Part shown: piece by piece, positions 1 through 5,438 of the stretch
Numbering within the stretch: position 1 is the first letter of the stretch
How the letters are laid out: the number at the start of each line of letters is the position of its first letter
Assembly (NCBI GenBank): GCA_036559965.1
Contig: DATBSD010000024.1
Span: 1 to 8,002 of the forward strand
Direction of reading: 5' to 3'
Length of the DNA: 8,002 nucleotides
DNA from: CSP1-4 sp036559965
GTDB taxonomy: Bacteria; Chloroflexota; Limnocylindria; Limnocylindrales; CSP1-4
Program-made: the position numbers and the translations under genes
Notes under the pieces: generated by a model
What the model saw: the letters and a program-made list of their open reading frames with translations, nothing else
The model's database searches: none
Told to the model about the DNA's origin: nothing

Positions 1-822
1 CTGTGGAGTCGGATTGTCGGCGACGGCAGCGAGGATGGCCTTGACCTCGAAGGGCGTCAGCTCCGGGCGCTTCGAGAGCAGCACGGCGACCATGGCCGCG
101 ACGTGTGGCGCGGCGAAGCTGTTGCCGGTGGCGACCGTCGAACCGCCGTCGCGCCAGGCGATCGGCACGTCGACGCCCCACGCACCGAACTCGACCGGCG
201 GCGCGGGGTTGTAGAAGAGGCGCCATGGATCGGGCTCGTCGTGGGCGGCGACCGAGACGACCGAGCTGAAGAGCGACGGATAGCTCGGGCCGGGCACGTT
301 GTTGGCGGCACAGACCAGCAGGACGTTGCGGAAATAAGCCGTGTCGGCGAGCTCGTGGAAGACGCCGAACATCGCGTCGCTCTTCGACGACAGGCTCAGG
401 TTGGCGACCCGACAGCCGTGCTCGATGGCCCACTCGAGACCCGCCGCGAAGGCGGGACCCTTGCCCCGCAGATCGGAGCCGAGGACGCGCACCGAGACGA
501 GCTCGACCTCCGGCGCCAGCCCCAGGATGATGCCGCCACAGGCCGTCCCATGGCCGAACAGATCGTCTCGATCGTCGCTCACGATGTGCGGCTCGCCGTC
601 CCGGTCGAGCTCCACGGCGACGCTCTCGACGACACGGCCGTGGAGCGCGGGATGCGAGCGCTCCAGGCCGCTGTCGAGGATGGCCACGCGGATGCCAGCG
701 CCCGTGCCGCCATCGAACGCCCAGGCTCGATCGATATCGGCCAGCGGAGCCAGGCGGGCGAGGCGCTCTCTGGCGGCGGTCGAGAACGGCTCTGACCAGG
801 CCGGGACGAGGGCGTCGGTCAC
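1..822 (-). CDS. Subtilisin-like S8 serine protease, probably intracellular (3' end off the window)
   Basis: This is a peptidase S8 (subtilase) catalytic domain, read from a GTG at 820-822; the first 274 residues are in the window and the C-terminus is beyond base 1. The full triad is visible: Asp50 in VAILDSGLERSHP, His91 in DLFGHGTACGG and Ser235 in GNSFAAPHVAAM. The oxyanion-hole Asn is in AANNVPG (Asn174 or 175). The nucleophile motif reads GNSFAAP rather than the commoner GTSMAAP. There is no signal peptide or evident propeptide: about 45 residues precede the catalytic Asp strand. I infer a cytoplasmic protease. An in-frame TGA two codons upstream makes this GTG the first available start; the next GTG (residue 46) would remove the strand before Asp50. 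It lies 6 nt after the GAF gene with only a weak ribosome site, so translation is probably coupled. The substrate is unknown. Family assignment is firm; activity and role are inference. Confidence 0.93.
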   Translation of the reverse strand, partial: MTDALVPAWSEPFSTAARERLARLAPLADIDRAWAFDGGTGAGIRVAILDSGLERSHPALHGRVVESVAVELDRDGEPHIVSDDRDDLFGHGTACGGIILGLAPEVELVSVRVLGSDLRGKGPAFAAGLEWAIEHGCRVANLSLSSKSDAMFGVFHELADTAYFRNVLLVCAANNVPGPSYPSLFSSVVSVAAHDEPDPWRLFYNPAPPVEFGAWGVDVPIAWRDGGSTVATGNSFAAPHVAAMVAVLLSKRPELTPFEVKAILAAVADNPTPQ

Positions 823-828
823 GCGGCG

Positions 829-1608
829 TCAGCCCCGGCGACGGGCCGGCGCCGCATAGCGAACGAGCAGATCAAGCAGATCGGCCGCCAGCGCCGACTC
901 GCGCTCGCCGAGGCTGCCCAGGCGCGCGAAGCGGTCGACGAGGCCCCAGAACGGAGCGTCGGCATCGGGATCGAGCTCCGTCGTCGCGGCCGACACCACG
1001 GCATCGATGGCATCGGCGTCGACGTCGTCTGCCAGGCGGCCGAGCGCCTGCCGGAGCAGCTCGTCGAGGTCGCGCTGCACGCGCGTGGCGTGGATAGCGG
1101 CGGCGGCCTGGGCGGCGAAGACGCCAAGGAGCTCCATATCGCGCAGCGTGAACGTCGGCGAGGTGTGCTTGTCGAGCAGCTGCAGGACGCCGACCGTGCC
1201 GGCGCCGCGCTCATCCACGAGCGGCACCGCGGCGATCGATCGCGGCACGTAGCCGGTCCGCTCGGCGGTCGCCCGATCGAAGCGTGGATCGCTCATCACG
1301 TCCGAGAGGGCGAGCGGCTGGCCGGTCGAGAAGACGAAGCCGGCGATGCCCTTTGACGGCGGCACGGACAGCCCGATGGCGCCGGCGCCCTGCTCACCGG
1401 CGGCGACGCGGAACTCGAGTCGCTCCGGATCGCGCTCGAAGATGGCGATCGAGGCCGCCTCGGCGTCGAACAGCGTGACCGTGGCGTCGACGATCGACTG
1501 CAGCAGCGCCGTCTCGGGGTCGCCGGCCAGGCGCTGGGCGATGCGAGCGCGCTGGGCGGCCGCGCGCAGCACCTCGAGGGTCGGTCGGATGTCGTCCTGC
1601 TTGGCCAT
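829..1608 (-). CDS. GAF-domain protein
   Basis: This 259-residue protein has one GAF domain at about residues 32-175, recognised by AASIAIFERDPERLEF, the GIAGFVFSTGQPLALSDV stretch followed by DPRFDRATAERTGY, and PLVDERGAGTVGVLQLLDK. These are the usual strands and loops of the family. GAF domains bind small ligands such as cyclic nucleotides, tetrapyrroles or metals, or act as protein-interaction modules; the ligand here cannot be read from sequence. The N-terminal 30 residues and the segment from 160 on (DMELLGVFAAQAAAAIHATRVQRDLDELL) look helical and could dimerise. Residues 190-259 match nothing I recognise, and there is no kinase, cyclase, EAL or HTH domain. The ATG overlaps the stop of the Crp/Fnr gene by one base (TGATG), and the stop lies 6 nt before the protease start, so all three are probably co-translated. 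It is plausibly a sensor or adaptor for either neighbour; that is inference. Confidence 0.88.
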   Translation of the reverse strand: MAKQDDIRPTLEVLRAAAQRARIAQRLAGDPETALLQSIVDATVTLFDAEAASIAIFERDPERLEFRVAAGEQGAGAIGLSVPPSKGIAGFVFSTGQPLALSDVMSDPRFDRATAERTGYVPRSIAAVPLVDERGAGTVGVLQLLDKHTSPTFTLRDMELLGVFAAQAAAAIHATRVQRDLDELLRQALGRLADDVDADAIDAVVSAATTELDPDADAPFWGLVDRFARLGSLGERESALAADLLDLLVRYAAPARRRG

Positions 1609-2303
1609 CAGCGATCCGCGCGCAGCGCCAGCCGGTCGACGTCGGTGATGACCAGCGTGTCGCGCTCGATGCGGATGAGGCCTCCGTCGACGAGGCCGCT
1701 GAGCAGCTTGTTGACGCTCTGTCGGGTGCCGCCGATCATCGCCGCCAGGTCGGACTGCGTGTACGGCCAGTCGAGGCGCACCTCGCCATGCGCGCCAGGC
1801 TCGGCTGCCAGCGCCAGCCGGGTGAGGCGCATCGCGAGCCGGCCAGCCAGATCGAGGAAGTGGAGCTCCTCGACATGTCCGGTGAGGCGTCGGAGCTCGG
1901 CCACGAGGCCCGCCAGCAGCGCATCGCGCAATCCAGGGTCACGGTCGAGCAGATCATGGAAGACGGGGCGTGGCAGGACGAGCGTTTCGGCCGGCTCGAG
2001 GGCCGTGGCGGTGGCCGAGTGCGGGGCACCGTCGAGCAGCGCGAGCTCGCCGAAGAAGTCTCCCTCGCGCAGCGTCGCGATGATGGCTTCCTCGCCCTCG
2101 GTCGAGGGCAGCACGATCTTGACCGCGCCACTGGCGATGATGTGCAGCGAGTCGCCGGGGTCGCCCTGGTGGAAGATGACCTCGTTGCGTCGGAAGCGGC
2201 GACGGCGAAGGGCGCGCGCGACCTCCGCCAGGACCTCAGGTGTCGCCTGGGCGAAGAGCGCGCAGGCACGCAGCCGCTCGACCGCCCAGCCCTCGCTGGC
2301 CAT
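1608..2303 (-). CDS. Crp/Fnr-family transcriptional regulator
   Basis: This 231-residue regulator has an N-terminal cyclic-nucleotide-binding (cNMP) beta-barrel at about residues 14-130, a long dimerisation helix at about 130-160, and a C-terminal Crp-type winged HTH with TQSDLAAMIGGTRQSVNKLL at 182-201. The phosphate-binding cassette is GELALLDGAPHSATA (85-99). It keeps the Gly-Glu, but the Arg that binds the cyclic phosphate in E. coli CRP is His95. Only one Cys (Cys14) is present, so an FNR-type iron-sulfur cluster is excluded. The recognition helix reads TRQSVNK where CRP has SRETVGR, so the operator need not match TGTGA-N6-TCACA. I chose the ATG at 2303 because GGAGG lies 5 nt upstream and the protein starts like the family. 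The frame stays open to an ATG at 2441, but those 46 extra residues look like translated intergenic DNA. It is first gene of the unit with the GAF protein and protease. Its target genes are unknown; autoregulation is plausible. Confidence 0.93.
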   Translation of the reverse strand: MASEGWAVERLRACALFAQATPEVLAEVARALRRRRFRRNEVIFHQGDPGDSLHIIASGAVKIVLPSTEGEEAIIATLREGDFFGELALLDGAPHSATATALEPAETLVLPRPVFHDLLDRDPGLRDALLAGLVAELRRLTGHVEELHFLDLAGRLAMRLTRLALAAEPGAHGEVRLDWPYTQSDLAAMIGGTRQSVNKLLSGLVDGGLIRIERDTLVITDVDRLALRADR

Positions 2304-2308
2304 GGGTC

Positions 2309-2313
2309 CCTCC
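2309..2313 (-). promoter_or_regulatory. Shine-Dalgarno of the Crp/Fnr gene
   Basis: GGAGG, within AGGGGAGGGACCC, lies 5 nt before the ATG at 2303. It is the main reason to prefer that start over the in-frame ATG at 2441. None of the other minus-strand genes here has as clear a site. Confidence 0.75.
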
Positions 2314-2322
2314 CCTGCGCTC

Positions 2323-2340
2323 AGGCTCACGAGCCTAGCA
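2323..2340 (-). promoter_or_regulatory. Candidate promoter -10 and overlapping palindrome for the Crp/Fnr unit
   Basis: On the minus strand TGCTAGGCT (2340 down to 2332) resembles an extended -10 element (TGn-TAnnnT). It would start transcription about 20 nt before the ATG. No convincing -35 lies 16-18 nt upstream. The perfect inverted repeat AGGCTC-AC-GAGCCT (2323-2336) overlaps this -10 and the expected start point, where a repressor would block transcription. The arms are only 6 bp in GC-rich DNA, so chance is possible. Confidence 0.3.
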
Positions 2341-2381
2341 TGCACGATGCGGCCGACGATGGCGTGCCTCGTTCTGCGCGG

Positions 2382-2423
2382 CGCTGTCGCGAGCGGACCG
2401 ACAGCGTGTCGTACGGATGACAG
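2382..2423. promoter_or_regulatory. Cluster of CTGTC/GACAG half-sites, candidate regulator-binding region
   Basis: CGCTGTC (2382-2388) and GACAGCG (2400-2406) form a perfect 7-bp inverted repeat with an 11-nt spacer. Immediately after it, TGTCGTACGGATGACA (2407-2422) is a second dyad with four-base arms (TGTC-N8-GACA). Its 16-bp size and TGT-N10-ACA spacing are those of Crp-family operators. It sits about 100 bp from the Crp/Fnr start and about 110 bp from the small plus-strand gene, so it could serve either. Binding by the neighbouring regulator is inference. Confidence 0.35.
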
Positions 2424-2458
2424 TCGCGGCGTCGCCTCCATCCTTGCCCGCGCGGGGC

Positions 2459-2509
2459 GTGACCGGGCATCCTGTGGTCACCGAACGGCGCATCCGGTGA
2501 CCGAGCGGC
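2459..2509. repeat. Imperfect tandem repeat upstream of the small plus-strand gene
   Basis: Two adjacent units run GCATCC-TGT-GGTCACC-GAACGGC (2467-2489) and GCATCC-GGTGACC-GAGCGGC (2490-2509). They differ by a 3-nt insertion and two substitutions. A partial third unit (GTGACCGGGC) begins at 2459. GGTCACC (2476-2482) and GGTGACC (2496-2502) are also inverted repeats of each other. The block ends 24 bp before the start codon of the small gene, within its expected leader or core promoter, so an operator or leader RNA structure is possible. Confidence 0.45.
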
Positions 2510-2520
2510 GGACACGACCG

Positions 2521-2526
2521 AAGGAG
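2521..2526 (+). promoter_or_regulatory. Strong Shine-Dalgarno of the 60-residue protein gene
   Basis: AAGGAG lies 7 nt before the ATG at 2534, close to the ideal sequence and spacing. It is the best ribosome-binding site in the window. With the terminator downstream, it is the main evidence that the short reading frame is a real gene. Confidence 0.8.
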
Positions 2527-2533
2527 AACGACG

Positions 2534-2716
2534 ATGGCGAAGCAGCCAGCCGAGCAGCCCAAGCCCAAGGCCGAAGACGTCGAGGGTCACGGCTTCATGC
2601 TCGACCCGATCATGGCGCGCCAGATGTCGCGCGATCGATCGGCCGAGGCAGAGCGAGCATCGCGAGAGCGAGCACGCCAGAAGGAAGCCCGCCCGAACAA
2701 GCAGCACCAGGACTGA
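2534..2716 (+). CDS. Small highly charged hypothetical protein (60 aa)
   Basis: I do not recognise a named family. The protein begins with a Pro/Lys/Gln-rich disordered stretch (MAKQPAEQPKPKAED). A short core follows (DVEGHGFMLDPIMARQMSRD, about 15-34), then a very polar Arg/Glu/Ala/Lys tail that should form a single charged helix (RSAEAERASRERARQKEAR), ending in NKQHQD. There is no signal peptide, membrane segment or Cys, so it should be soluble and cytoplasmic. It is the only plus-strand gene in the window. It has its own perfect Shine-Dalgarno, a repeat-bearing upstream region and a strong terminator 18 bp after its stop, so it is probably monocistronic. It is divergent from the Crp/Fnr unit. 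A nucleic-acid- or ribosome-associated protein would fit the composition, and a modified-peptide precursor is a remote alternative; neither is shown. Confidence 0.72.
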   Translation: MAKQPAEQPKPKAEDVEGHGFMLDPIMARQMSRDRSAEAERASRERARQKEARPNKQHQD

Positions 2717-2734
2717 TACCGCCGGGGGGCAACG

Positions 2735-2763
2735 AAAGGACCGAGCGGGGGCTCGGTCCTTTT
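2735..2763 (+). terminator. Intrinsic terminator between convergent genes
   Basis: AAAGGACCGAGC (2735-2746) pairs perfectly with GCTCGGTCCTTT (2751-2762) across a GGGG loop, giving a 12-bp stem that runs into TTTT (2760-2763). It ends the small plus-strand gene. Read on the minus strand the same stem is followed by TTTCGTT, so it may also end the convergent transcript from the Ala-rich gene, which stops at 2787. Confidence 0.88.
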
Positions 2764-2786
2764 GGTTTCAGCCGCGCGACCTTCGA

Positions 2787-3215
2787 TCAGGCGCCGGCAG
2801 GTCCGTCCGTGGCATCCGGCTTCGGGGTGTCCTCGGCCTCGGTCGCGTCGTCGTCGGCACGCCGGAGGTCGGTCGCCATCTCGTGACCACGAGCGGCCAC
2901 GACGGCGCCGATCTCGGCCGTCTTCTCGGCGGCCTTGGCCGCGAATGGACCGGCCTTCTCGCCGGCGACCGCCGCCAGCTCGGCTGCCTTGGCGCCGACC
3001 TCGCGGATGACGGGCATCGCCTGGCGCCCGATGTCATCGATCATGCGCTGGAGTTGGGCCGCCCAGCCCTCGGCTTCCTTGCTCGCGTCGTCGGCCGCCG
3101 CGTCCGCGTTCTCGGCGGCACCATCGGCGGCACCATCGGCGGCACCGGCCTTGGTGTCCTCGGCCGCCGGAGCAGCCTCCTCTGGGGCGCCGCTGGCGCC
3201 CGTCTCGTCGTCCAT
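2787..3215 (-). CDS. Ala-rich acidic low-complexity hypothetical protein
   Basis: This 142-residue protein matches no family I can name. Residues 1-48 are acidic, Ala/Gly/Asp-rich and probably disordered, with an AADG-type repeat at about 25-35 from a 12-nt DNA repeat. Residues 48-120 (for example GWAAQLQRMIDDIGRQAMP and AKAAELAAVAGEKAGPFAAK) look like a long amphipathic Ala/Lys/Glu helix, reminiscent of LEA-like or membrane-surface helices. Residues 121-142 are again acidic and Pro/Asp-rich. There is no signal peptide, transmembrane segment or Cys. GAGG lies 8 nt before the ATG. The gene starts 45 bp after the purNH stop with no terminator seen between them, so it may be co-transcribed with the pur operon, but its composition suggests no purine function. 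Absence of stops alone is weak evidence in GC-rich DNA. The plausible ribosome site, compositional domains and position before a shared terminator support a real gene. Confidence 0.72.
   Translation of the reverse strand: MDDETGASGAPEEAAPAAEDTKAGAADGAADGAAENADAAADDASKEAEGWAAQLQRMIDDIGRQAMPVIREVGAKAAELAAVAGEKAGPFAAKAAEKTAEIGAVVAARGHEMATDLRRADDDATEAEDTPKPDATDGPAGA
3112..3146. repeat. 12-nt tandem repeat inside the Ala-rich protein gene
   Basis: TCGGCGGCACCA occurs at 3112-3123 and 3124-3135, and again at 3136-3146 lacking its final A (G at 3147). The period is a multiple of three, so it adds four-residue Ala-Ala-Asp-Gly units in the acidic N-terminal segment without changing frame. It is probably a slippage-generated, length-variable site. 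Confidence 0.75.
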
Positions 3216-3260
3216 GGTCCCGTCCTCGTCCGTGGTGGTGGTCAGCCTGCAGTCTAGCCG

Positions 3261-5438
3261 TCAGTGCCGGAAGTGACGGCGGCCGGTGATGAGCATCGTG
3301 GCGCCGGCCGCATCCGCGGCGCCGATGACCGCCGCGTCGCGCTGCGAGCCACCGGGTTGGACGAAGGCGCCCACACCGGCCGCAAGGCACGTCTCGACGG
3401 CGTCCGGGAACGGGAAGAAGGCATCCGAGGCACACACCGCACCCGCTGACCGCTCAGCCGCTTTGGCACACGCCAGCCTGGCGCTGTCGACGCGGCTCAT
3501 CTGGCCCGCCCCGACCCCGACCACGGCGCCATCGCGGACGAGCACGATGGCGTTGGAGGCGACGTGTCGGGCGACCCGCCAGGCCAGATCGAGATCCCGC
3601 CGCTCGTCGTCGGTCGGCGGGCGCGAGGTCGCCGTCGCCCAGGCAGCGGGGTCGTCAGGCTCGGTGTCGGCATCGGTCTCGAGCACGGCGCCACCGGCGC
3701 TGCGCAGCACCCGGGCGCCGATCGGCGGCGTGCCGAGGTGGCGGTCGACGATGATCCGCAGCCCAGGCCGCTCCGTCGCCAGGTGGGCGGCGGCCTCGTC
3801 GTCGATGCCGGGTGCCACGACGACCTCCAGGAAGATGCTCGCCAGGTGTTGCGCGAGCACGGCGTCGATCGGTCGCGTGAGCGCGACGACACCACCGTAG
3901 GCGCTGACCGGATCGCCGGCCAGCGCCGCCCGCCACGCGGCGACGGCGTCGGACGCCTCGGCCGCCCCGCACGGGTTGCCGTGCTTGACGATGACGCAGG
4001 CCGGGCCTCGGAGGTCCCGGGCGAGGCCCGCCGCCGCCGAGGCATCGAGCAGGTTGTTGTAGCTCAGGGCCTTGCCGCCCCGAACGTCGATACCGGTCGC
4101 GAACGGCCCGGAAGCGGGATCGGCGTCGGGCTGCCGGTAGACGGCTGCCGCCTGATGCGGGTTCTCCCCATAGCGCAGGTCCATGACCTTCACGAGCCCG
4201 AGGTCGAGCCGCGCCGGTGCAGTGGCTTCGGCAGGGACGTCGAAGCGTCGACCGAGCTCGGCCGCGATGCGCGCGTCGTAGGCCGCCGTGTGTCGGAAGG
4301 CGGCCAGCGCCAGTCGCGCCCGCGTCGTGCCGCTCAACCTGCCATCGGCCTGCAGCTCGCCGAGCACGGCCGGATAGTCGACCGGGTCGGTCAGGATGCC
4401 GACGCTGGCATGGTTCTTGGCGGCAGCGCGGACCAGCGTCGGGCCGCCGATGTCGATCTCCTCGATGAGCTCGTCGAGCGAGGCGCCGGGCCGCTCGGCG
4501 GCGGCCGCGAAGGGATAGAGGTTGACGACCACGAGCTCGAAGGGCGCCACGAGCGCCTCGCTCAGTGCCAGTCGGTGGGCGGCCCGGCGCCGATCGGCGA
4601 GGATGCCGCCGTGGATGGCGGGGTGGAGCGACTTCACACGGCCATCGAGCATCTCTGGTTGGCCCGTGACCGCGGCGACATCGGTCACCGGCAGCCCGGC
4701 ATCGCGCAACGTCCGCGCCGTGCCACCCGTCGAGACGAGCTCGAACATGCTGGCGGCCAGGCCCTGAGCCAAGTCCACGAGGCCCGTCTTGTCGGAGACC
4801 GAGAGCAGCGCGCGCCGGACGGCCGGCAGGCGGGCGTCGGCGACGCCATGGTCGATGCGCACGCGCTCGCCGTCGGTGACGATGGCACCGGCGATGAGCA
4901 GCGCCGTCGCCCGCGGCAGCAGGCGGTGTTCGGTGGCCTGGATGCGGGCGCGCAGGCTGGCAGCATCGTCTGCTTCGGCGACGATGACCGGGGCCTGGAG
5001 GACGATCGGACCGCCATCGAGCTCCGCCGTCACGAGGTGGACGGTGCAGCCGGTGACCCGAACGCCGGCGCGCAGCGCGTCATCGACCGCGTGCGCGCCA
5101 GGGAAGGCGGGCAGGAGCGACGGGTGGGTGTTGAGGATGCGGCCGGCGTAGCGCTCGAGCACGCGGGGTCCCACGATGCGCAGGTAGCCCGCGAGCACGA
5201 CGACGTCGGCATCGGCGGCCTCGAGGGCGGCCAGCACGCGGGGGTCATCGCCGCCCGCCACGAGGTCGGTGGCGATGCCCTCGGCGGCCGCCCATTCGAT
5301 GGCCGGGCATGGCCGATCGGCGACGACATTGACGACGTTGCCACCCAGCTCACCGCGCCGTGCGGCGGCGACCAGGGCGCGCAGGTTGCTGCCCTGACCG
5401 GAGACGGCGACGGCGATGCGAGCGCCGCGTTCAGCCAT
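3261..5438 (-). CDS. purNH: Fused PurN-PurH: GAR formyltransferase / AICAR formyltransferase-IMP cyclohydrolase
   Basis: One uninterrupted 725-residue frame carries two complete purine enzymes. Residues 1 to about 197 are PurN (10-formyl-THF-dependent GAR formyltransferase, step 3). They include the phosphate loop SGQGSNL (13-19), NTHPSLLPAFPG with catalytic-type Asn103 and His105, and Asp141 in TAELDGGPIV. From about residue 205 comes PurH. Its IMP cyclohydrolase (MGS-like) domain shows RRALLSVSDKTGLVDLA, VSTGGTARTL and PEMLDGRVKSLHPAIHGGIL. Its AICAR formyltransferase domain shows LRYGENPHQ, GKALSYNNLLDA, VIVKHGNPCG with Lys485-His486, DPVSAYGGV, SDAFFPFPD and the terminal MLITGRRHFRH. PurN is usually about 190-210 residues and PurH about 510-530, so nothing large is missing and the linker is only about ten residues. 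The ATG lies inside the end of purM (8-nt overlap), so translation is probably coupled. No well-placed internal start for a free PurH was seen. Domain calls are firm; channelling of formyl-folate is speculation. Confidence 0.96.
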   Translation of the reverse strand: MAERGARIAVAVSGQGSNLRALVAAARRGELGGNVVNVVADRPCPAIEWAAAEGIATDLVAGGDDPRVLAALEAADADVVVLAGYLRIVGPRVLERYAGRILNTHPSLLPAFPGAHAVDDALRAGVRVTGCTVHLVTAELDGGPIVLQAPVIVAEADDAASLRARIQATEHRLLPRATALLIAGAIVTDGERVRIDHGVADARLPAVRRALLSVSDKTGLVDLAQGLAASMFELVSTGGTARTLRDAGLPVTDVAAVTGQPEMLDGRVKSLHPAIHGGILADRRRAAHRLALSEALVAPFELVVVNLYPFAAAAERPGASLDELIEEIDIGGPTLVRAAAKNHASVGILTDPVDYPAVLGELQADGRLSGTTRARLALAAFRHTAAYDARIAAELGRRFDVPAEATAPARLDLGLVKVMDLRYGENPHQAAAVYRQPDADPASGPFATGIDVRGGKALSYNNLLDASAAAGLARDLRGPACVIVKHGNPCGAAEASDAVAAWRAALAGDPVSAYGGVVALTRPIDAVLAQHLASIFLEVVVAPGIDDEAAAHLATERPGLRIIVDRHLGTPPIGARVLRSAGGAVLETDADTEPDDPAAWATATSRPPTDDERRDLDLAWRVARHVASNAIVLVRDGAVVGVGAGQMSRVDSARLACAKAAERSAGAVCASDAFFPFPDAVETCLAAGVGAFVQPGGSQRDAAVIGAADAAGATMLITGRRHFRH

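Noticed and set aside
103..795. A 230-codon plus-strand open frame opposite the protease gene
   Set aside because: The minus-strand frame has the complete subtilase Asp/His/Ser motifs in the right order, so the plus-strand frame is a shadow.
1..2303. Reading the GAF-protease pair as an anti-phage or gasdermin-type defence system
   Set aside because: Proteases activate bacterial gasdermins, but no gasdermin-like, nuclease, NTPase or membrane effector is visible here and the downstream gene is outside the window.
2304..2441. A 46-residue N-terminal extension of the Crp/Fnr protein from the ATG at 2441
   Set aside because: The downstream ATG at 2303 has GGAGG 5 nt before it and gives a normal family length. 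The extension is Arg-rich and would remove most of the divergent promoter region.
1645..2886. A 413-codon plus-strand open frame crossing the Crp/Fnr gene, the intergenic region and the small gene
   Set aside because: It is antisense to the Crp/Fnr gene, overlaps the small gene in another frame and runs through the strong terminator. Its composition is Ser/Arg/Ala-rich without domains.
3216..3260. A terminator between purNH and the Ala-rich gene
   Set aside because: No GC-rich stem followed by a T-run was found in these 45 bases, only short chance complementarities.
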